The notes: generated from the sequence alone by a model not told the origin. A DNA stretch of 64,000 bases from Azospirillum canadense (GCF_025961225.1 NZ_JAOQNG010000001.1:186001-250000); one strand, 5' to 3'; numbered from the stretch's first letter, positions 8,071 through 17,694 are shown. Made by a program: numbers and translations.

Positions 8071-8087
8071 TTTAGAGGCATTCTAAA
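8071..8087. promoter_or_regulatory. ICE (Irr-binding) box upstream of rubrerythrin
   Basis: TTTAGAGGCATTCTAAA fits the iron control element TTTAGAA-N3-TTCTAAA with one mismatch in the left arm. It ends three bases before a TTGACG -35-like hexamer. A site just upstream of -35 fits activation by Irr under low iron better than simple repression, though this is inference. Confidence 0.65.
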
Positions 8088-8198
8088 ACATTGACGAGGC
8101 GCCCCCGTCGGTGGCATAAGCCAAAGGCTATGCTCGGCCGCCTGAGGCCACATGCCCGCGCGCGACCGGGCCAGACAAACCGTCTGGAGGGAACCGCC

Positions 8199-8612
8199 AT
8201 GTCGCTTAAGGGCACCAAGACCGAAGACAACCTGAAGGCCGCCTTCGCTGGCGAGAGCCAAGCCAACCGCCGCTACCTCTATTTCGCACAGAAGGCCGAC
8301 GTCGAAGGCTACAACGACGTCGCCGCCGTTTTCCGCTCCACGGCGGAAGGCGAAACCGGCCACGCCCACGGCCATCTGGAGTTCCTGGAAGAGGTCGGCG
8401 ACCCGGCCACCGGCTTGCCGATCGGCGAGACCTCGGCCAACCTGAAGGCCGCTATCGCCGGCGAAACCCACGAATACACCGACATGTACCCGGGCATGGC
8501 CCGGACCGCCCGCGACGAGGGCTTCGACGAGGTCGCGGACTGGTTCGAAACGCTGGCCAAGGCCGAAAAGAGCCACGCCGGTCGCTTCCAGAAGGCGCTG
8601 GACCAGCTGTAA
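8199..8612 (+). CDS. rubrerythrin-type ferritin-like diiron protein without rubredoxin domain
   Basis: This 137-residue four-helix protein has the expected diiron ligands: Glu19 (AGES), Glu52 and His55 (EGETGH), Glu89/Glu92 (AGETHEY) and Glu123/His126 (AEKSH). The C-terminal rubredoxin domain of classical rubrerythrin (about 50 residues with two CxxC) is missing, so it must take electrons from a separate partner. The downstream Fe-S protein is a natural candidate. Rubrerythrins reduce hydrogen peroxide. ATG 8199 is preceded by GGAGGG. It is probably the first gene of an Irr-regulated operon. Confidence 0.92.
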   Translation: MSLKGTKTEDNLKAAFAGESQANRRYLYFAQKADVEGYNDVAAVFRSTAEGETGHAHGHLEFLEEVGDPATGLPIGETSANLKAAIAGETHEYTDMYPGMARTARDEGFDEVADWFETLAKAEKSHAGRFQKALDQL

Positions 8613-8643
8613 GCCCGGCAAATCGCCGGCCTGAGGGCAGATT

Positions 8644-8764
8644 TTCACCACAGAGACACAGAGAACACAGAAACGATTGCGGAAGGCCGCCTTGCCGTCC
8701 GATCCACCCGGCGGCAGACCTGTCTGTTTCAAAATCCTCTGTGTCTCCGTGTCTCTGTGGTGAA
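8644..8764. repeat. CACAGAGACAC-type inverted repeat, copy A
   Basis: The left arm TTCACCACAGAGACACAGAG and the right arm CGTGTCTCTGTGGTGAA are near-complementary around a spacer of about 75 bases. It lies between rubrerythrin and the Fe-S gene. It shares arms with copies at 10861, 33855 and 42065. Confidence 0.85.
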
Positions 8765-8845
8765 TTCGCTCTCCTGCGACACTCTTCCGCTCAGAACGAA
8801 CAACGGCCGGCAAGGAACCGGCTCCCCAGGGAGGGGATCACGCCC

Positions 8846-10201
8846 ATGCGCGAAGGCAGCCTGGAGGCGCCCGTCCGCCATCCGCTGGACTGGCGGAACC
8901 CGGACTTCTACGACGAGGCCAAGCTCGACGCGGAGATGCGCCGGGTCTTCGAGATCTGCCACGGCTGCCGCCGCTGCTTCAACCTGTGCGACAGCTTCCC
9001 GCGCCTGTTCGACCTCGTGGACAATGCCGGCGACGCCGAGGTGCACGGCGTGGAGTCCAGGGACTTCAAGGCGGTCGTGGACGCCTGCACGCTCTGCGAC
9101 ATGTGCTTCATGACCAAGTGCCCCTACGTGCCGCCGCACGAATGGGCGCTGGACTTTCCGCACCTGATGGTCCGCCACCGCGCGGTGGAGGCGAAGAAGG
9201 CCGGTGTCCCCTTCGCGCTGAAGCAGCTGACGCAGACCGACCGCAACGGCAAGCTCGCCGGGGCCGTGGCGCCGCTCGCCAACTGGGCGTCGGACGAGAA
9301 GAACACGCTGACCCGCCCGCTGCTGGAAAAGGTCGCCGACGTCCATCGGGACGCGCACCTGCCGAAGTTCCATGGCAAGACCCTTGCGATGCGCGCCAAA
9401 GCGGATCCGGCGCCGGTGAACACCGCCGCGCCGGCCTACGGCAAGCGCAAGGCGGTGCTCTACGCCACCTGCTTCGCCAACTACAACAACCCGGCCATCG
9501 GCATGGCCGCGCGCGCCATCCTCGCCAAGAACGGCGTGGAGACGGAGGTCGTCTACCCGTCCTGCTGCGGCATGCCGCAGCTGGAGCAGGGCGACCTGGA
9601 GAAGGTGGACCGCAACGCCGCCCGCGTGGCGACGGCGCTGGCGCCTTGGATCGCGAAGGGCTACGACGTGGTCGCCCTGGTGCCCAGCTGTGCCTTGATG
9701 CTGAAGATGGAATGGCCGCTGATCGTTCCGAATGACGCACCCCACCGCGGGGCGGTGCTGGATCTGGCCCAGGCCACCTACGACGTCAGCGAATACATCG
9801 TGGACATCGCCCGCAAGGACGGCTTGGCGGAAGGCTTGCAGCCGCTGCCCGGCGGCGTCGCGCTGCACATCGCCTGCCACGCCCGCGCCCAAAACATGGG
9901 CCAGAAGGCGACGGAGATGCTGCGCCTGATCCCGCAGGCCGACCTGAAGGTGATCGAGCGCTGCTCCGGCCACGGCGGCTCCTGGGGCGTCCTGACGGAG
10001 AATTTCCCGACGGCGCTGAAGGTGGGCAAGCCGGTGGCGAACCAAGCCGCCAAGGCGGGCAAGGCCTTCCTCGCGTCGGAATGCCCCATCGCCGGCCCGC
10101 ACATCATGCAGGGCATCGAAAGGCTGAACGGTGAGGGGCCGCTGCCGGAGCAGCTGCACCCCGTCGAGCTATTCGCCCGCGCCTACGGCATCACCGTGTG
10201 A
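8846..10201 (+). CDS. double [4Fe-4S] ferredoxin / CCG-domain oxidoreductase (GlpC/HdrB-like)
   Basis: This 451-residue protein has two ferredoxin motifs, CHGCRRCFNLC (Cys38, 41, 44, 48) and CTLCDMCFMTKC (Cys81, 84, 87, 92). These are followed by two cysteine-rich CCG-type halves: CFANYN...YPSCCGMPQ, and CHARAQ...ERCSGHGG in which the second CCG motif is degenerate. The layout is that of GlpC and heterodisulfide-reductase-type electron-transfer subunits. No flavin domain is present, so it needs a partner. It lies between rubrerythrin and DUF3501, so electron delivery to the rubredoxin-less rubrerythrin is a reasonable inference. ATG 8846 follows GGAGGGG. The stop is close to the next gene's start. 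Confidence 0.9.
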   Translation: MREGSLEAPVRHPLDWRNPDFYDEAKLDAEMRRVFEICHGCRRCFNLCDSFPRLFDLVDNAGDAEVHGVESRDFKAVVDACTLCDMCFMTKCPYVPPHEWALDFPHLMVRHRAVEAKKAGVPFALKQLTQTDRNGKLAGAVAPLANWASDEKNTLTRPLLEKVADVHRDAHLPKFHGKTLAMRAKADPAPVNTAAPAYGKRKAVLYATCFANYNNPAIGMAARAILAKNGVETEVVYPSCCGMPQLEQGDLEKVDRNAARVATALAPWIAKGYDVVALVPSCALMLKMEWPLIVPNDAPHRGAVLDLAQATYDVSEYIVDIARKDGLAEGLQPLPGGVALHIACHARAQNMGQKATEMLRLIPQADLKVIERCSGHGGSWGVLTENFPTALKVGKPVANQAAKAGKAFLASECPIAGPHIMQGIERLNGEGPLPEQLHPVELFARAYGITV

Positions 10202-10212
10202 GGGACCATCCC

Positions 10213-10830
10213 ATGACCATGCCCGCCACCATACCCGCCACCGGGCGCAAGACCGAGATCACCCGCGCCGACATTATCCCGCTCGACCAATACGGACGGG
10301 AGCGCGCCGCGCGCCGCAAGGCCCTGGTCGCGGTGAAGAAGAACCGCCGCGTGCCGGTCGGCCCCTACGCCACCTTCTACTTCGAGAACTACGACACGAT
10401 GTGGCAGCAGATCCACGAAATGCTGTTCATCGAGAAGGGCGGGGAGGCGCAGATCGCCGACGAGTTGCACGCCTACAACCCCCTGATCCCCAAGGGACGG
10501 GAGCTGGTCGCCACCGTGATGTTCGAGATCGACGACCCGGCGCGCCGCGCCCTGGAACTCGGCCGGCTGGGCGGGGTGGAGGAGGCGATGACGCTGCGCT
10601 TCTCCGGCCACACCGTGAAGGGCCGCCCGGAGGAGGACGTCGAGCGCACCAACGAGACCGGCAAGACCTCGTCCGTGCACTTCCTGCACTTCGACTTCAC
10701 GGCGGAGCAGGTCGCCGCCTTCCGCACTCCCGGCACGGAGGTGATCGTCGCCATCAACCACCCCAACTACGGCCACATGGCGATCATGCCGGACGCGGTG
10801 CGGGCGGAGCTGGCGGGGGATTTCGCTTAG
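10213..10830 (+). CDS. DUF3501 family protein
   Basis: This 205-residue cytosolic protein has no signal peptide, no cysteine motif and no membrane segment. It begins with an ITRADIIPLDQYGRERAARR segment characteristic of DUF3501 and contains RVPVGPYATFYFENYDTMWQ. The family has no established function; its genes are repeatedly found beside rubrerythrin and CCG-type Fe-S genes. ATG 10213 is chosen with GAGGGA seven bases upstream; the gene starts 11 bases after the previous stop, so they are co-transcribed. An overlapping GTG at 10198 is possible. A 28-bp palindrome follows the stop. Confidence 0.88.
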   Translation: MTMPATIPATGRKTEITRADIIPLDQYGRERAARRKALVAVKKNRRVPVGPYATFYFENYDTMWQQIHEMLFIEKGGEAQIADELHAYNPLIPKGRELVATVMFEIDDPARRALELGRLGGVEEAMTLRFSGHTVKGRPEEDVERTNETGKTSSVHFLHFDFTAEQVAAFRTPGTEVIVAINHPNYGHMAIMPDAVRAELAGDFA

Positions 10831-10860
10831 AAAAAGCCTTCCGGTCGGAGAGCGGTGAGA

Positions 10861-10922
10861 TCACCACAGAGACACGAAGGCACAGAGAGCGTTTTCTCTG
10901 TGCCTTCGTGTCTCTGTGGTGA
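10861..10922. repeat. CACAGAGACAC-type palindrome, copy B (perfect 28-bp arms)
   Basis: The arms 10861-10888 and 10895-10922 are exact reverse complements (TCACCACAGAGACACGAAGG... and its complement) around a six-base loop. It lies 31 bases after the DUF3501 stop and before the convergent SH3 gene, where it may also end transcription from both sides. Confidence 0.9.
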
Positions 10923-10939
10923 AATGGCGCCCGTTGCAC

Positions 10940-11488
10940 CTACTCGATCTTCTCTTCCTTGTAGGCGCCCCAGAACTCGGCGCGCTGGACCCAACCGCGG
11001 TAGCCCTTCAGGTCCACCTCGCACCAGTCGCCCTGGCACTTACGCAGCCAGCCGATCACGCCGGGCTGGGCGCGGGCGATCACGGCACCGTCGCTGCGCG
11101 GCTCCTTGCGGACGGTGCGGACCTCGCCGGTGACGACGACGCTGCGCTTGCCGGACAGCATGCTCTGGTGCACCCAGCCCTCGCTGCCTTCCCAATCGCG
11201 GATGCGGCGCCAGGTGTCGAACTCCTGGGTGATCTCCACCGGCATCTCCTTGCGCGTGAAGACCCATTCGATGGGGTAGCGCACGTTGGGGCCGGTGCGC
11301 GCGTTCACCTCGCCGGAGCGCAGTGAGACGAAGCGCGGGATCGGCAAGCCCGAGGCGTGGGTCGGGTCCTTCTCGCGGCGGCCCTCCGCGGCCGTCACGC
11401 CGCCCGGACCAGTGCCTAGGACGGTAACGGCCAGCGCCAGGACGGCGAGCGTTCGGCGGAGGGCAGACGTCGTCGGCAGCACCGGCAA
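10940..11488 (-). CDS. secreted protein with two bacterial SH3 domains
   Basis: The mature protein of about 150 residues has a probable signal peptide (ALRRTLAVLALAVTVLG...TAA) and two SH3-like repeats: LRSGEVNARTGPNVRYPIEW...WVHQSMLSG, then VVVTGEVRTVRKEPRSDGAV...YRGWVQRAEFWG. Both carry the N-x-R-x-G/P and GWV patterns of bacterial SH3 domains, which bind cell-wall peptides or proteins. The start is uncertain: no ATG fits, and TTG 11488 or GTG 11482 are the nearest non-ATG choices before the signal peptide. A longer N-terminus cannot be excluded. It is probably periplasmic. Confidence 0.82.
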   Translation of the reverse strand: MPVLPTTSALRRTLAVLALAVTVLGTGPGGVTAAEGRREKDPTHASGLPIPRFVSLRSGEVNARTGPNVRYPIEWVFTRKEMPVEITQEFDTWRRIRDWEGSEGWVHQSMLSGKRSVVVTGEVRTVRKEPRSDGAVIARAQPGVIGWLRKCQGDWCEVDLKGYRGWVQRAEFWGAYKEEKIE

Positions 11489-11758
11489 CCCCGTGCAGGA
11501 AAAGGTCGAGGGGATCGCCGCCAAGCGCCGGGAAAGGCTCCGGAAACCGGCGGCCGGGGCACTATAGTTAGGGGTAGCGGCCCGGGGCAAGGGCAAGGAA
11601 CAGGTCCGGCGGCCCTGTCGCGCCTTGTCACACCCCACGGGCCACACCTTGCCCTGTTCGATCTCCGGAATCGACACTGTCATCTGGACAGCGTCACACC
11701 CGCTTGATACGACAGGAAATGATCCGGACGGGGAGCCGGACAGGGGAGGCAACGCCTG

Positions 11759-12748
11759 ATGACCGAAAAGAAGAAGCCGATCGTCGTCGTGACCCGCAAG
11801 CTGCCTGACGTCGTCGAGACGCGGATGATGGAGCTGTTCGACGCGCGGCTGAACTCGGACGACGCGCCCCTGACGCACGCCCAGCTGATCGACGCGGCGC
11901 AGGTCGCCGACGTGCTGGTCCCCACGGTGACCGACCGCATCGACGGCGACATCATCGAGAAGGCCGGGCCGCAGCTCCGCCTGATCGCCTCCTTCGGCAC
12001 GGGTGTCGACCACATCGACCTGAAGGCGGCCCGCGCCCGCGGCATCACCGTCACCAACACGCCGGGCGTCCTGACGGAGGACACGGCGGACATGACCATG
12101 GCCCTGCTGCTGGCCGTCGCCCGGCGCCTGGCGGAGGGGGAGCGGCTGGTCCGCTCCGGCCAGTGGAAGGGCTGGGGACCGACGACCATGCTCGGCCACC
12201 GCATCTGGGGCAAGCGGCTGGGCATCCTCGGCATGGGCCGGATCGGCCAGGCGCTGGCGCGCCGGGCGCGTGCCTTCGGCATGTCGATCCACTACCACAA
12301 CCGCCGCCGCGTCTACCCCGACGTCGAGAAGGAGCTTGAGGCGACCTACTGGGAGAGCCTGGACCAGATGCTGGCGCGCATGGACGTTGTGTCCATCAAT
12401 TGCCCGCACACCCCGGCCACCTACCACCTGCTGTCGGAACGCCGGCTGAAGCTGCTGCGTCCGCACTGCTACATCGTCAACACCTCGCGCGGCGAGGTGA
12501 TCGACGAGACGGCCCTGACCAAGATGCTGTCCAAGGGCGAGATCGCCGGCGCCGGCCTTGACGTGTTCGAGCACGAGCCGGCGGTGAACCCGAAGCTGCT
12601 GCGGCTGGACAACGTTGTCCTGCTGCCGCACATGGGCTCCGCCACCATCGAGGGCCGCATCGACATGGGCGAGAAGGTCATCATCAACATCAAGACCTTC
12701 GTCGACGGCCACGCCCCGCCCGACCGCGTCATCGAGACGCTGCTGTAA
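11759..12748 (+). CDS. D-2-hydroxyacid dehydrogenase (glyoxylate/hydroxypyruvate reductase type)
   Basis: This 329-residue protein has the two-domain D-isomer-specific dehydrogenase fold. The Rossmann motif GILGMGRIGQALARR lies near residues 158-172, the catalytic arginine in NTSRGEVID, the acidic residue in GLDVFEHEP and the catalytic histidine in LLPHMGSAT. SFGTGVDHIDL matches the substrate-side loop. It is similar in outline to GyaR-type glyoxylate reductases; the exact 2-oxoacid substrate cannot be told. ATG 11759 follows GGGGAGG. It is divergent from the SH3 gene and followed by a palindromic repeat. Confidence 0.93.
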   Translation: MTEKKKPIVVVTRKLPDVVETRMMELFDARLNSDDAPLTHAQLIDAAQVADVLVPTVTDRIDGDIIEKAGPQLRLIASFGTGVDHIDLKAARARGITVTNTPGVLTEDTADMTMALLLAVARRLAEGERLVRSGQWKGWGPTTMLGHRIWGKRLGILGMGRIGQALARRARAFGMSIHYHNRRRVYPDVEKELEATYWESLDQMLARMDVVSINCPHTPATYHLLSERRLKLLRPHCYIVNTSRGEVIDETALTKMLSKGEIAGAGLDVFEHEPAVNPKLLRLDNVVLLPHMGSATIEGRIDMGEKVIINIKTFVDGHAPPDRVIETLL

Positions 12749-12760
12749 CCAGCCCGTAGC

Positions 12761-12850
12761 CCGTAGGTTGGGTGGAGGCGAAGCCGAAACCCAACAGACG
12801 CGCGTGGGAAGGGATGTCGGGTTGCGCTTCGCTCCACCCGACCTACGGGG
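12761..12850. repeat. GTTGGGT-type inverted repeat, copy 1
   Basis: The left arm CCGTAGGTTGGGTGGAGGCG and a right arm reading GCTCCACCCGACCTACGG are imperfect complements with a spacer. It lies between the convergent dehydrogenase and Uma2 pseudogene. Shorter relatives lie at 17667 and 63862. Confidence 0.75.
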
Positions 12851-12856
12851 GTGCGG

Positions 12857-13412
12857 TTACAGAATCCCCTCGTACAGGGCGGCCATGGGGATCTCGATGC
12901 CCACCGAGGCGAAGCGCAGCGTGCCGCCGCCGATGATGTCACGGACGACCCAGCTCTGCTCATCCTCGCGGTGCCACAGCTCGGCACGGCAAGCGGGTCG
13001 AGTCGAGCAGCAGGATCTCCTGCACCGACGGGATCTCCCGGTAGATCGCCAGCTTGCGCCCGCGGTCGTGCTCGGCCGTGGAGGGAGACAGGATCTGGAC
13101 GATCACGACCGGATCGACGGTCCCGGGTTTGGTCGATGTGGGCCCGCAGCCAACGGCCACGTCGGCCTGGAACCAGGCATCATCGCGATCCGGCAGCCGG
13201 ATTCCCGCTTCGACCCGCGCACGGCAGGGCGCACGCAGTCGCTTCCCGAATTCCACCACGACGTTGGCGGCAATCAGGGCGTGCGCGTCCGATGGCGGCG
13301 CCATGGCGACCGGCTCTCCGCTGATCAGTTCATAGCGCGTGTCGGTCCCGTCCTCCCAGACGAGGAACTCCTCCACGGTCATCGGTCGGCGCGCCGGTTC
13401 GGTCATGCCCAT
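12857..13412 (-). pseudogene. Uma2-family endonuclease (DUF820), frameshifted
   Basis: From ATG 13412 the frame gives a normal Uma2 protein: TVEEFLVWEDG, RYELISGEPVAMAPP, then the catalytic-type core VEAGIRLPDRDDAWFQADVAV and VQILSPSTAEHDRGRKLA up to LLLDS. Near 12985 the frame is lost and stops after APRG. The neighbouring frame continues with ELWHREDEQSWVV...EIPMAALYEGIL and a stop at 12857, the usual Uma2 C-terminus. One base change in length near TTGCCGTGCCGAG explains it. Uma2 proteins are restriction-endonuclease-like nucleases of unclear role. The break could be a sequencing error. Confidence 0.8.
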
Positions 13413-13451
13413 GAGTATGGGCCTCTCCCTGCGTGGTTCCAAGAGCGGCGC

Positions 13452-16151
13452 TTACTTCGCCGCCCCGCCGATCCCGCCGCCCAACTCGATGCGCACCTCC
13501 ACGACGCCCGGCTCGTCCAGGTTCTCCTTGCGGATGAAGCCCAGCGCCCGGCACATGCCCAGCATGCTGGTGTTCTCGCGCAGCACCTCGCCGTAGACCT
13601 CCTTGATGCCGCGCGACCGCGCGTAGTCCAGGATCTTGTTCATCAGCTGGTAGCCGAGGCCCTGGCCCTTCATGTCGGACCGCACCATCACCGCGTATTC
13701 GGCCCGCAGGTTGTCGGGGTCGGCGGTGATGCGGACGACGCCGTACATGATGGTCTCGCCCGTCTCCGGGTCCGGCCCGACGGCGACCAGCCCCATCTCG
13801 CGGTCGTAGTCAATCTGGGTCAGGCGGGCGGCGGCCTGGTGCGACAGGCGCTTCAGCGGCGCGAAGAAGCGCAGGCGCAGGTCCTCCGGCGTCTGGTTGG
13901 CCACCATGTGGTGCACCAGCGGCTCGTCCTCCGGCAGGATCGGGCGGACGAAGAAGTTGCGGCCGTCCTTGATGGTGATGCGGTCCTCCAGCCCCTTTGG
14001 ATAGGGGCGGATGGCCAGCCGCCGCGCGCCGAGAAGGGCGGGCACGCCGACCTTGATGCGCGCGTCCAGCGCCATCACGCCTTCCGAGTCGGCCAGCAGC
14101 GGGTTGATGTCCAGCTCCGCGATCTCCGGGAAGTCGACGATCAGCTGCGACACCTTGTTCAGGGTCAGCGCCACCGCCTCCAGGTCCACGGCGGCGCGCG
14201 AGCGGTAGCCCTGCAACTGCTTCCAGATGCGGGTGCGGCCCATCAGCTCCGTCGCCAGCTTCATGTTCAGCGGCGGCAATGCCAGCGCATAGTCCTCCAC
14301 CACCTCCACCCCGATGCCGCCCTCGCCGAACAGCAGGACGGGGCCGAACAGCTCGTTCTCCGTCATGCCGACGATCAGCTCGTAGGCGTCGGGGCGGACG
14401 GCCATCTCCTGCACGGTGAAGCCCTCGATGCGGGCGTCGGGCACCGCCTCGCGCACGCGGGCCAGCATGGCCTCGGCCTTCGCGCGCACCTCGTCGGGGT
14501 CGGTCAGGTGCAGGGTGACGCCGCCGACATCCGACTTGTGGGTGACGTCCGGCGACAGGATCTTCAGCGCCAGCGGCCCGCCGATCATGGCGGCGCAGCG
14601 GGCGGCCTCCTCCGGCGTCTCGGCGCAGCGGGTGTCCACCACCGGCACGCCGTAGGCGGCCAGCACGCGCTTGGCCTCATACTCGGTCAGCCATTCGCGC
14701 TGCTCGGCGATGGCGCGGGAGATGATCTTGCGCACGCCGATGTCGTCGGGCTGGAAATCCTGCGGCACCGACGGCGGGGTTTCCATCAGCAGTTCCTGGT
14801 TCCGGCGGTATTCCACCAGATGCAGGAAGGCGCGCACCGCGTGGCTGGGCGTGTCGTAGGTGGGGATGCGGCTGGCGGCGAACAGCTTGCGCGCCTCCAC
14901 CGCCGTGTGGTCGCCGACCCAGCTGGTCAGCACCGGGTGCTTGCGCGCCTTGTTGGCGACCATCGTCTCCACCACCGCCTGGGCGGCGGCCAGGCTGTCG
15001 GTCGTCGCGGTGGGGCAGTTCAGCACCAGCACGGCGTCGTTGCCGTGGTCCTGCAACAGGGCGTTCAGCGCGTCGGCGTAGCGCTTGGGCGGGGAATCGC
15101 CGCCGATGCGCAGCGGGTTGCGCAAGCTGCAGCCGGCGGCACCCAGCGCCTTCTCCAGCGCCTCCTGCGTCTCATGCGCGAACTGGGCGAGCCGGCCGCC
15201 GGCCAGGATCAGGCTGTCGGTCGCCATCACGCCCATGCCGCCGCCGTTGGTCAGGATGGCCAGGCGGGAGCCGGTGATCGGCACGCCGGTGGCCAGCGTC
15301 CCCACCGCATCGAACAGCTCGTCCAGGTCGGTCACGCGCAGGATGCCGGCGCGGCGGAAGGCGGCGTCGTAGACGGCGTCCGACACGGCCAGCGACCCGG
15401 TGTGCGACGCGGATGCCTCCAGCGCCTCCTCCGTTCGGCCGGCCTTGATGACGATGACCGGCTTCTGGCGGGCGGCGGAGCGCGCCGCCGACATGAACTT
15501 CCGCGCGTCGGAGATGCTCTCGATGTACAGCAGGATGGCCCGCACCGTGGCGTCGCCGGCCAGATAGTCCAGCAGGTCGCCGAAATCGACGTCGGCCTTG
15601 TCGCCCATGGAGATCAGGTGCGAGAAGCCGATGCCGCGCGCCGTCGCCCAGTCGGCGATGGAGGTCACGACCATCGACGACTGCGCCACCAGCGCCACGT
15701 CGCCCTTCTTCGGCGTCACATGGCCGAAGCTGGCGTTCAGCCCCCGCCCCGGCACCATGATGCCCAGGCTGTTCGGCCCCAGCACCCGCATCAGGTGCGG
15801 CTTGGCTGCCTCGCGCAGGGTCTGCGCCTGCTCCTTGCTGAAGCCGCTGGAAATGACGATGGCCGCCTTGGTGCCGCGCTTGCCCAGCGCCTCCACGGTG
15901 GCCGGCACGGTGTTGGCCGGCGTGCAGATCACCGCCAGGTCCGGCGCGATCGGCAGGTCGTCCACCGTCTTGTAGGTCAGCACGCCCTCGACCGCGCGTT
16001 CCGACGGGTTCACCGGCATGATCGGGCCGTCGAACCCGGCGTTGAACAGGTTGCGCGCCACCACGGCACCGATGGTGTTGGCCTTGCGGGTCGCCCCGAT
16101 CAGCGCGATGGAGGTAGGCTTGAACAGGTGGTCGAGGTTGCGAACGGTCAT
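13452..16151 (-). CDS. pat: protein acetyltransferase Pat (acyl-CoA synthetase-like domain plus GNAT)
   Basis: This 899-residue protein starts at ATG 16151. Residues 1-460 form the CoA-binding and ligase-like part (ALIGATRKANTIG near 16-28, VLGPNSLGIM, TNGGGMGVM). About 490-700 form an ATP-grasp part (VLAAYGVPVVDTR, LKILSPDVTHKSDVGGV, LINPLL-type end). The last 170 residues are a GNAT domain (VRPILPEDE, AEYAVMVRSDMKGQGLGYQL). This fusion is Pat, which acetylates acetyl-CoA synthetase and other enzymes and controls their activity. There is no N-terminal cAMP-binding domain as in mycobacterial forms. It is divergent from ldh. Confidence 0.93.
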   Translation of the reverse strand: MTVRNLDHLFKPTSIALIGATRKANTIGAVVARNLFNAGFDGPIMPVNPSERAVEGVLTYKTVDDLPIAPDLAVICTPANTVPATVEALGKRGTKAAIVISSGFSKEQAQTLREAAKPHLMRVLGPNSLGIMVPGRGLNASFGHVTPKKGDVALVAQSSMVVTSIADWATARGIGFSHLISMGDKADVDFGDLLDYLAGDATVRAILLYIESISDARKFMSAARSAARQKPVIVIKAGRTEEALEASASHTGSLAVSDAVYDAAFRRAGILRVTDLDELFDAVGTLATGVPITGSRLAILTNGGGMGVMATDSLILAGGRLAQFAHETQEALEKALGAAGCSLRNPLRIGGDSPPKRYADALNALLQDHGNDAVLVLNCPTATTDSLAAAQAVVETMVANKARKHPVLTSWVGDHTAVEARKLFAASRIPTYDTPSHAVRAFLHLVEYRRNQELLMETPPSVPQDFQPDDIGVRKIISRAIAEQREWLTEYEAKRVLAAYGVPVVDTRCAETPEEAARCAAMIGGPLALKILSPDVTHKSDVGGVTLHLTDPDEVRAKAEAMLARVREAVPDARIEGFTVQEMAVRPDAYELIVGMTENELFGPVLLFGEGGIGVEVVEDYALALPPLNMKLATELMGRTRIWKQLQGYRSRAAVDLEAVALTLNKVSQLIVDFPEIAELDINPLLADSEGVMALDARIKVGVPALLGARRLAIRPYPKGLEDRITIKDGRNFFVRPILPEDEPLVHHMVANQTPEDLRLRFFAPLKRLSHQAAARLTQIDYDREMGLVAVGPDPETGETIMYGVVRITADPDNLRAEYAVMVRSDMKGQGLGYQLMNKILDYARSRGIKEVYGEVLRENTSMLGMCRALGFIRKENLDEPGVVEVRIELGGGIGGAAK

Positions 16152-17417
<1,266 letters not shown>

Positions 17418-17456
17418 CGGTGGGGAGTTGTCGATCCTTGTCGGACAACAGGGTCT

Positions 17457-17509
17457 ACACGGATTTCACGGATTTTGGCACGGATGACACGGATTTTGGT
17501 TTTCCGTGA
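17457..17509. repeat. CACGGATTTC-type repeat, copy 1
   Basis: Short near-repeats of ACACGGATTT and CACGGATTTTGG, ending in an inverted TTTTCCGTG. It is related to the inverted pair at 20876-21019. Confidence 0.6.
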
Positions 17510-17528
17510 CCCTGAAAGTGGCCGCATT

Positions 17529-17633
17529 GGGCCTCCACCCAACCTCCCCCACTTCGCGGGGGAGGGGCTTGATCGCGGAGCGGCGGCAGTCCCCTCCCTC
17601 GCCGAAGGTGGGGGGGGTAGGGAGGGGGCCCAA
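17529..17633. repeat. CCCTCCCC-type repeat, copy 1
   Basis: It starts GGGCCTCCACCCAACCTCCC and ends GGGAGGGGGCCCAA, with internal hairpin CCTCCCCC-ACTTCGC-GGGGGAGG. It is highly similar to 26313-26421, including CCCTCCCTC(G/A)CCGAAGGTGGG. Confidence 0.8.
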
Positions 17634-17666
17634 CGCGGGGGCTTTTCCCCGTGCTTAAGAACTGAT

Positions 17667-17694
17667 GTTGGGTTGCGCTGGCGCTTCACCCAAC
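17667..17694. repeat. GTTGGGT-type hairpin, copy 2
   Basis: GTTGGGTTGCGC / GCGCTTCACCCAAC forms an imperfect hairpin followed by CTACAAAAG. It is related to 12761-12850 and 63862-63889 and could end macrodomain-gene or ldh transcription. Confidence 0.65.

Larger units (their letters stand above)
7835..8198. other. irr-rubrerythrin intergenic region with hairpins, Fur/ICE-like boxes and promoter
   Basis: This 364-base gap has no gene. It holds two perfect hairpins (7842-7863 and 7992-8017), an AT-rich Fur-like stretch (8031-8049), an ICE box (8071-8087), and a possible promoter, TTGACG (8091-8096) and GCATAA (8114-8119) spaced by 17. The rubrerythrin Shine-Dalgarno GGAGGG lies at 8186-8191. 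Confidence 0.6.
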
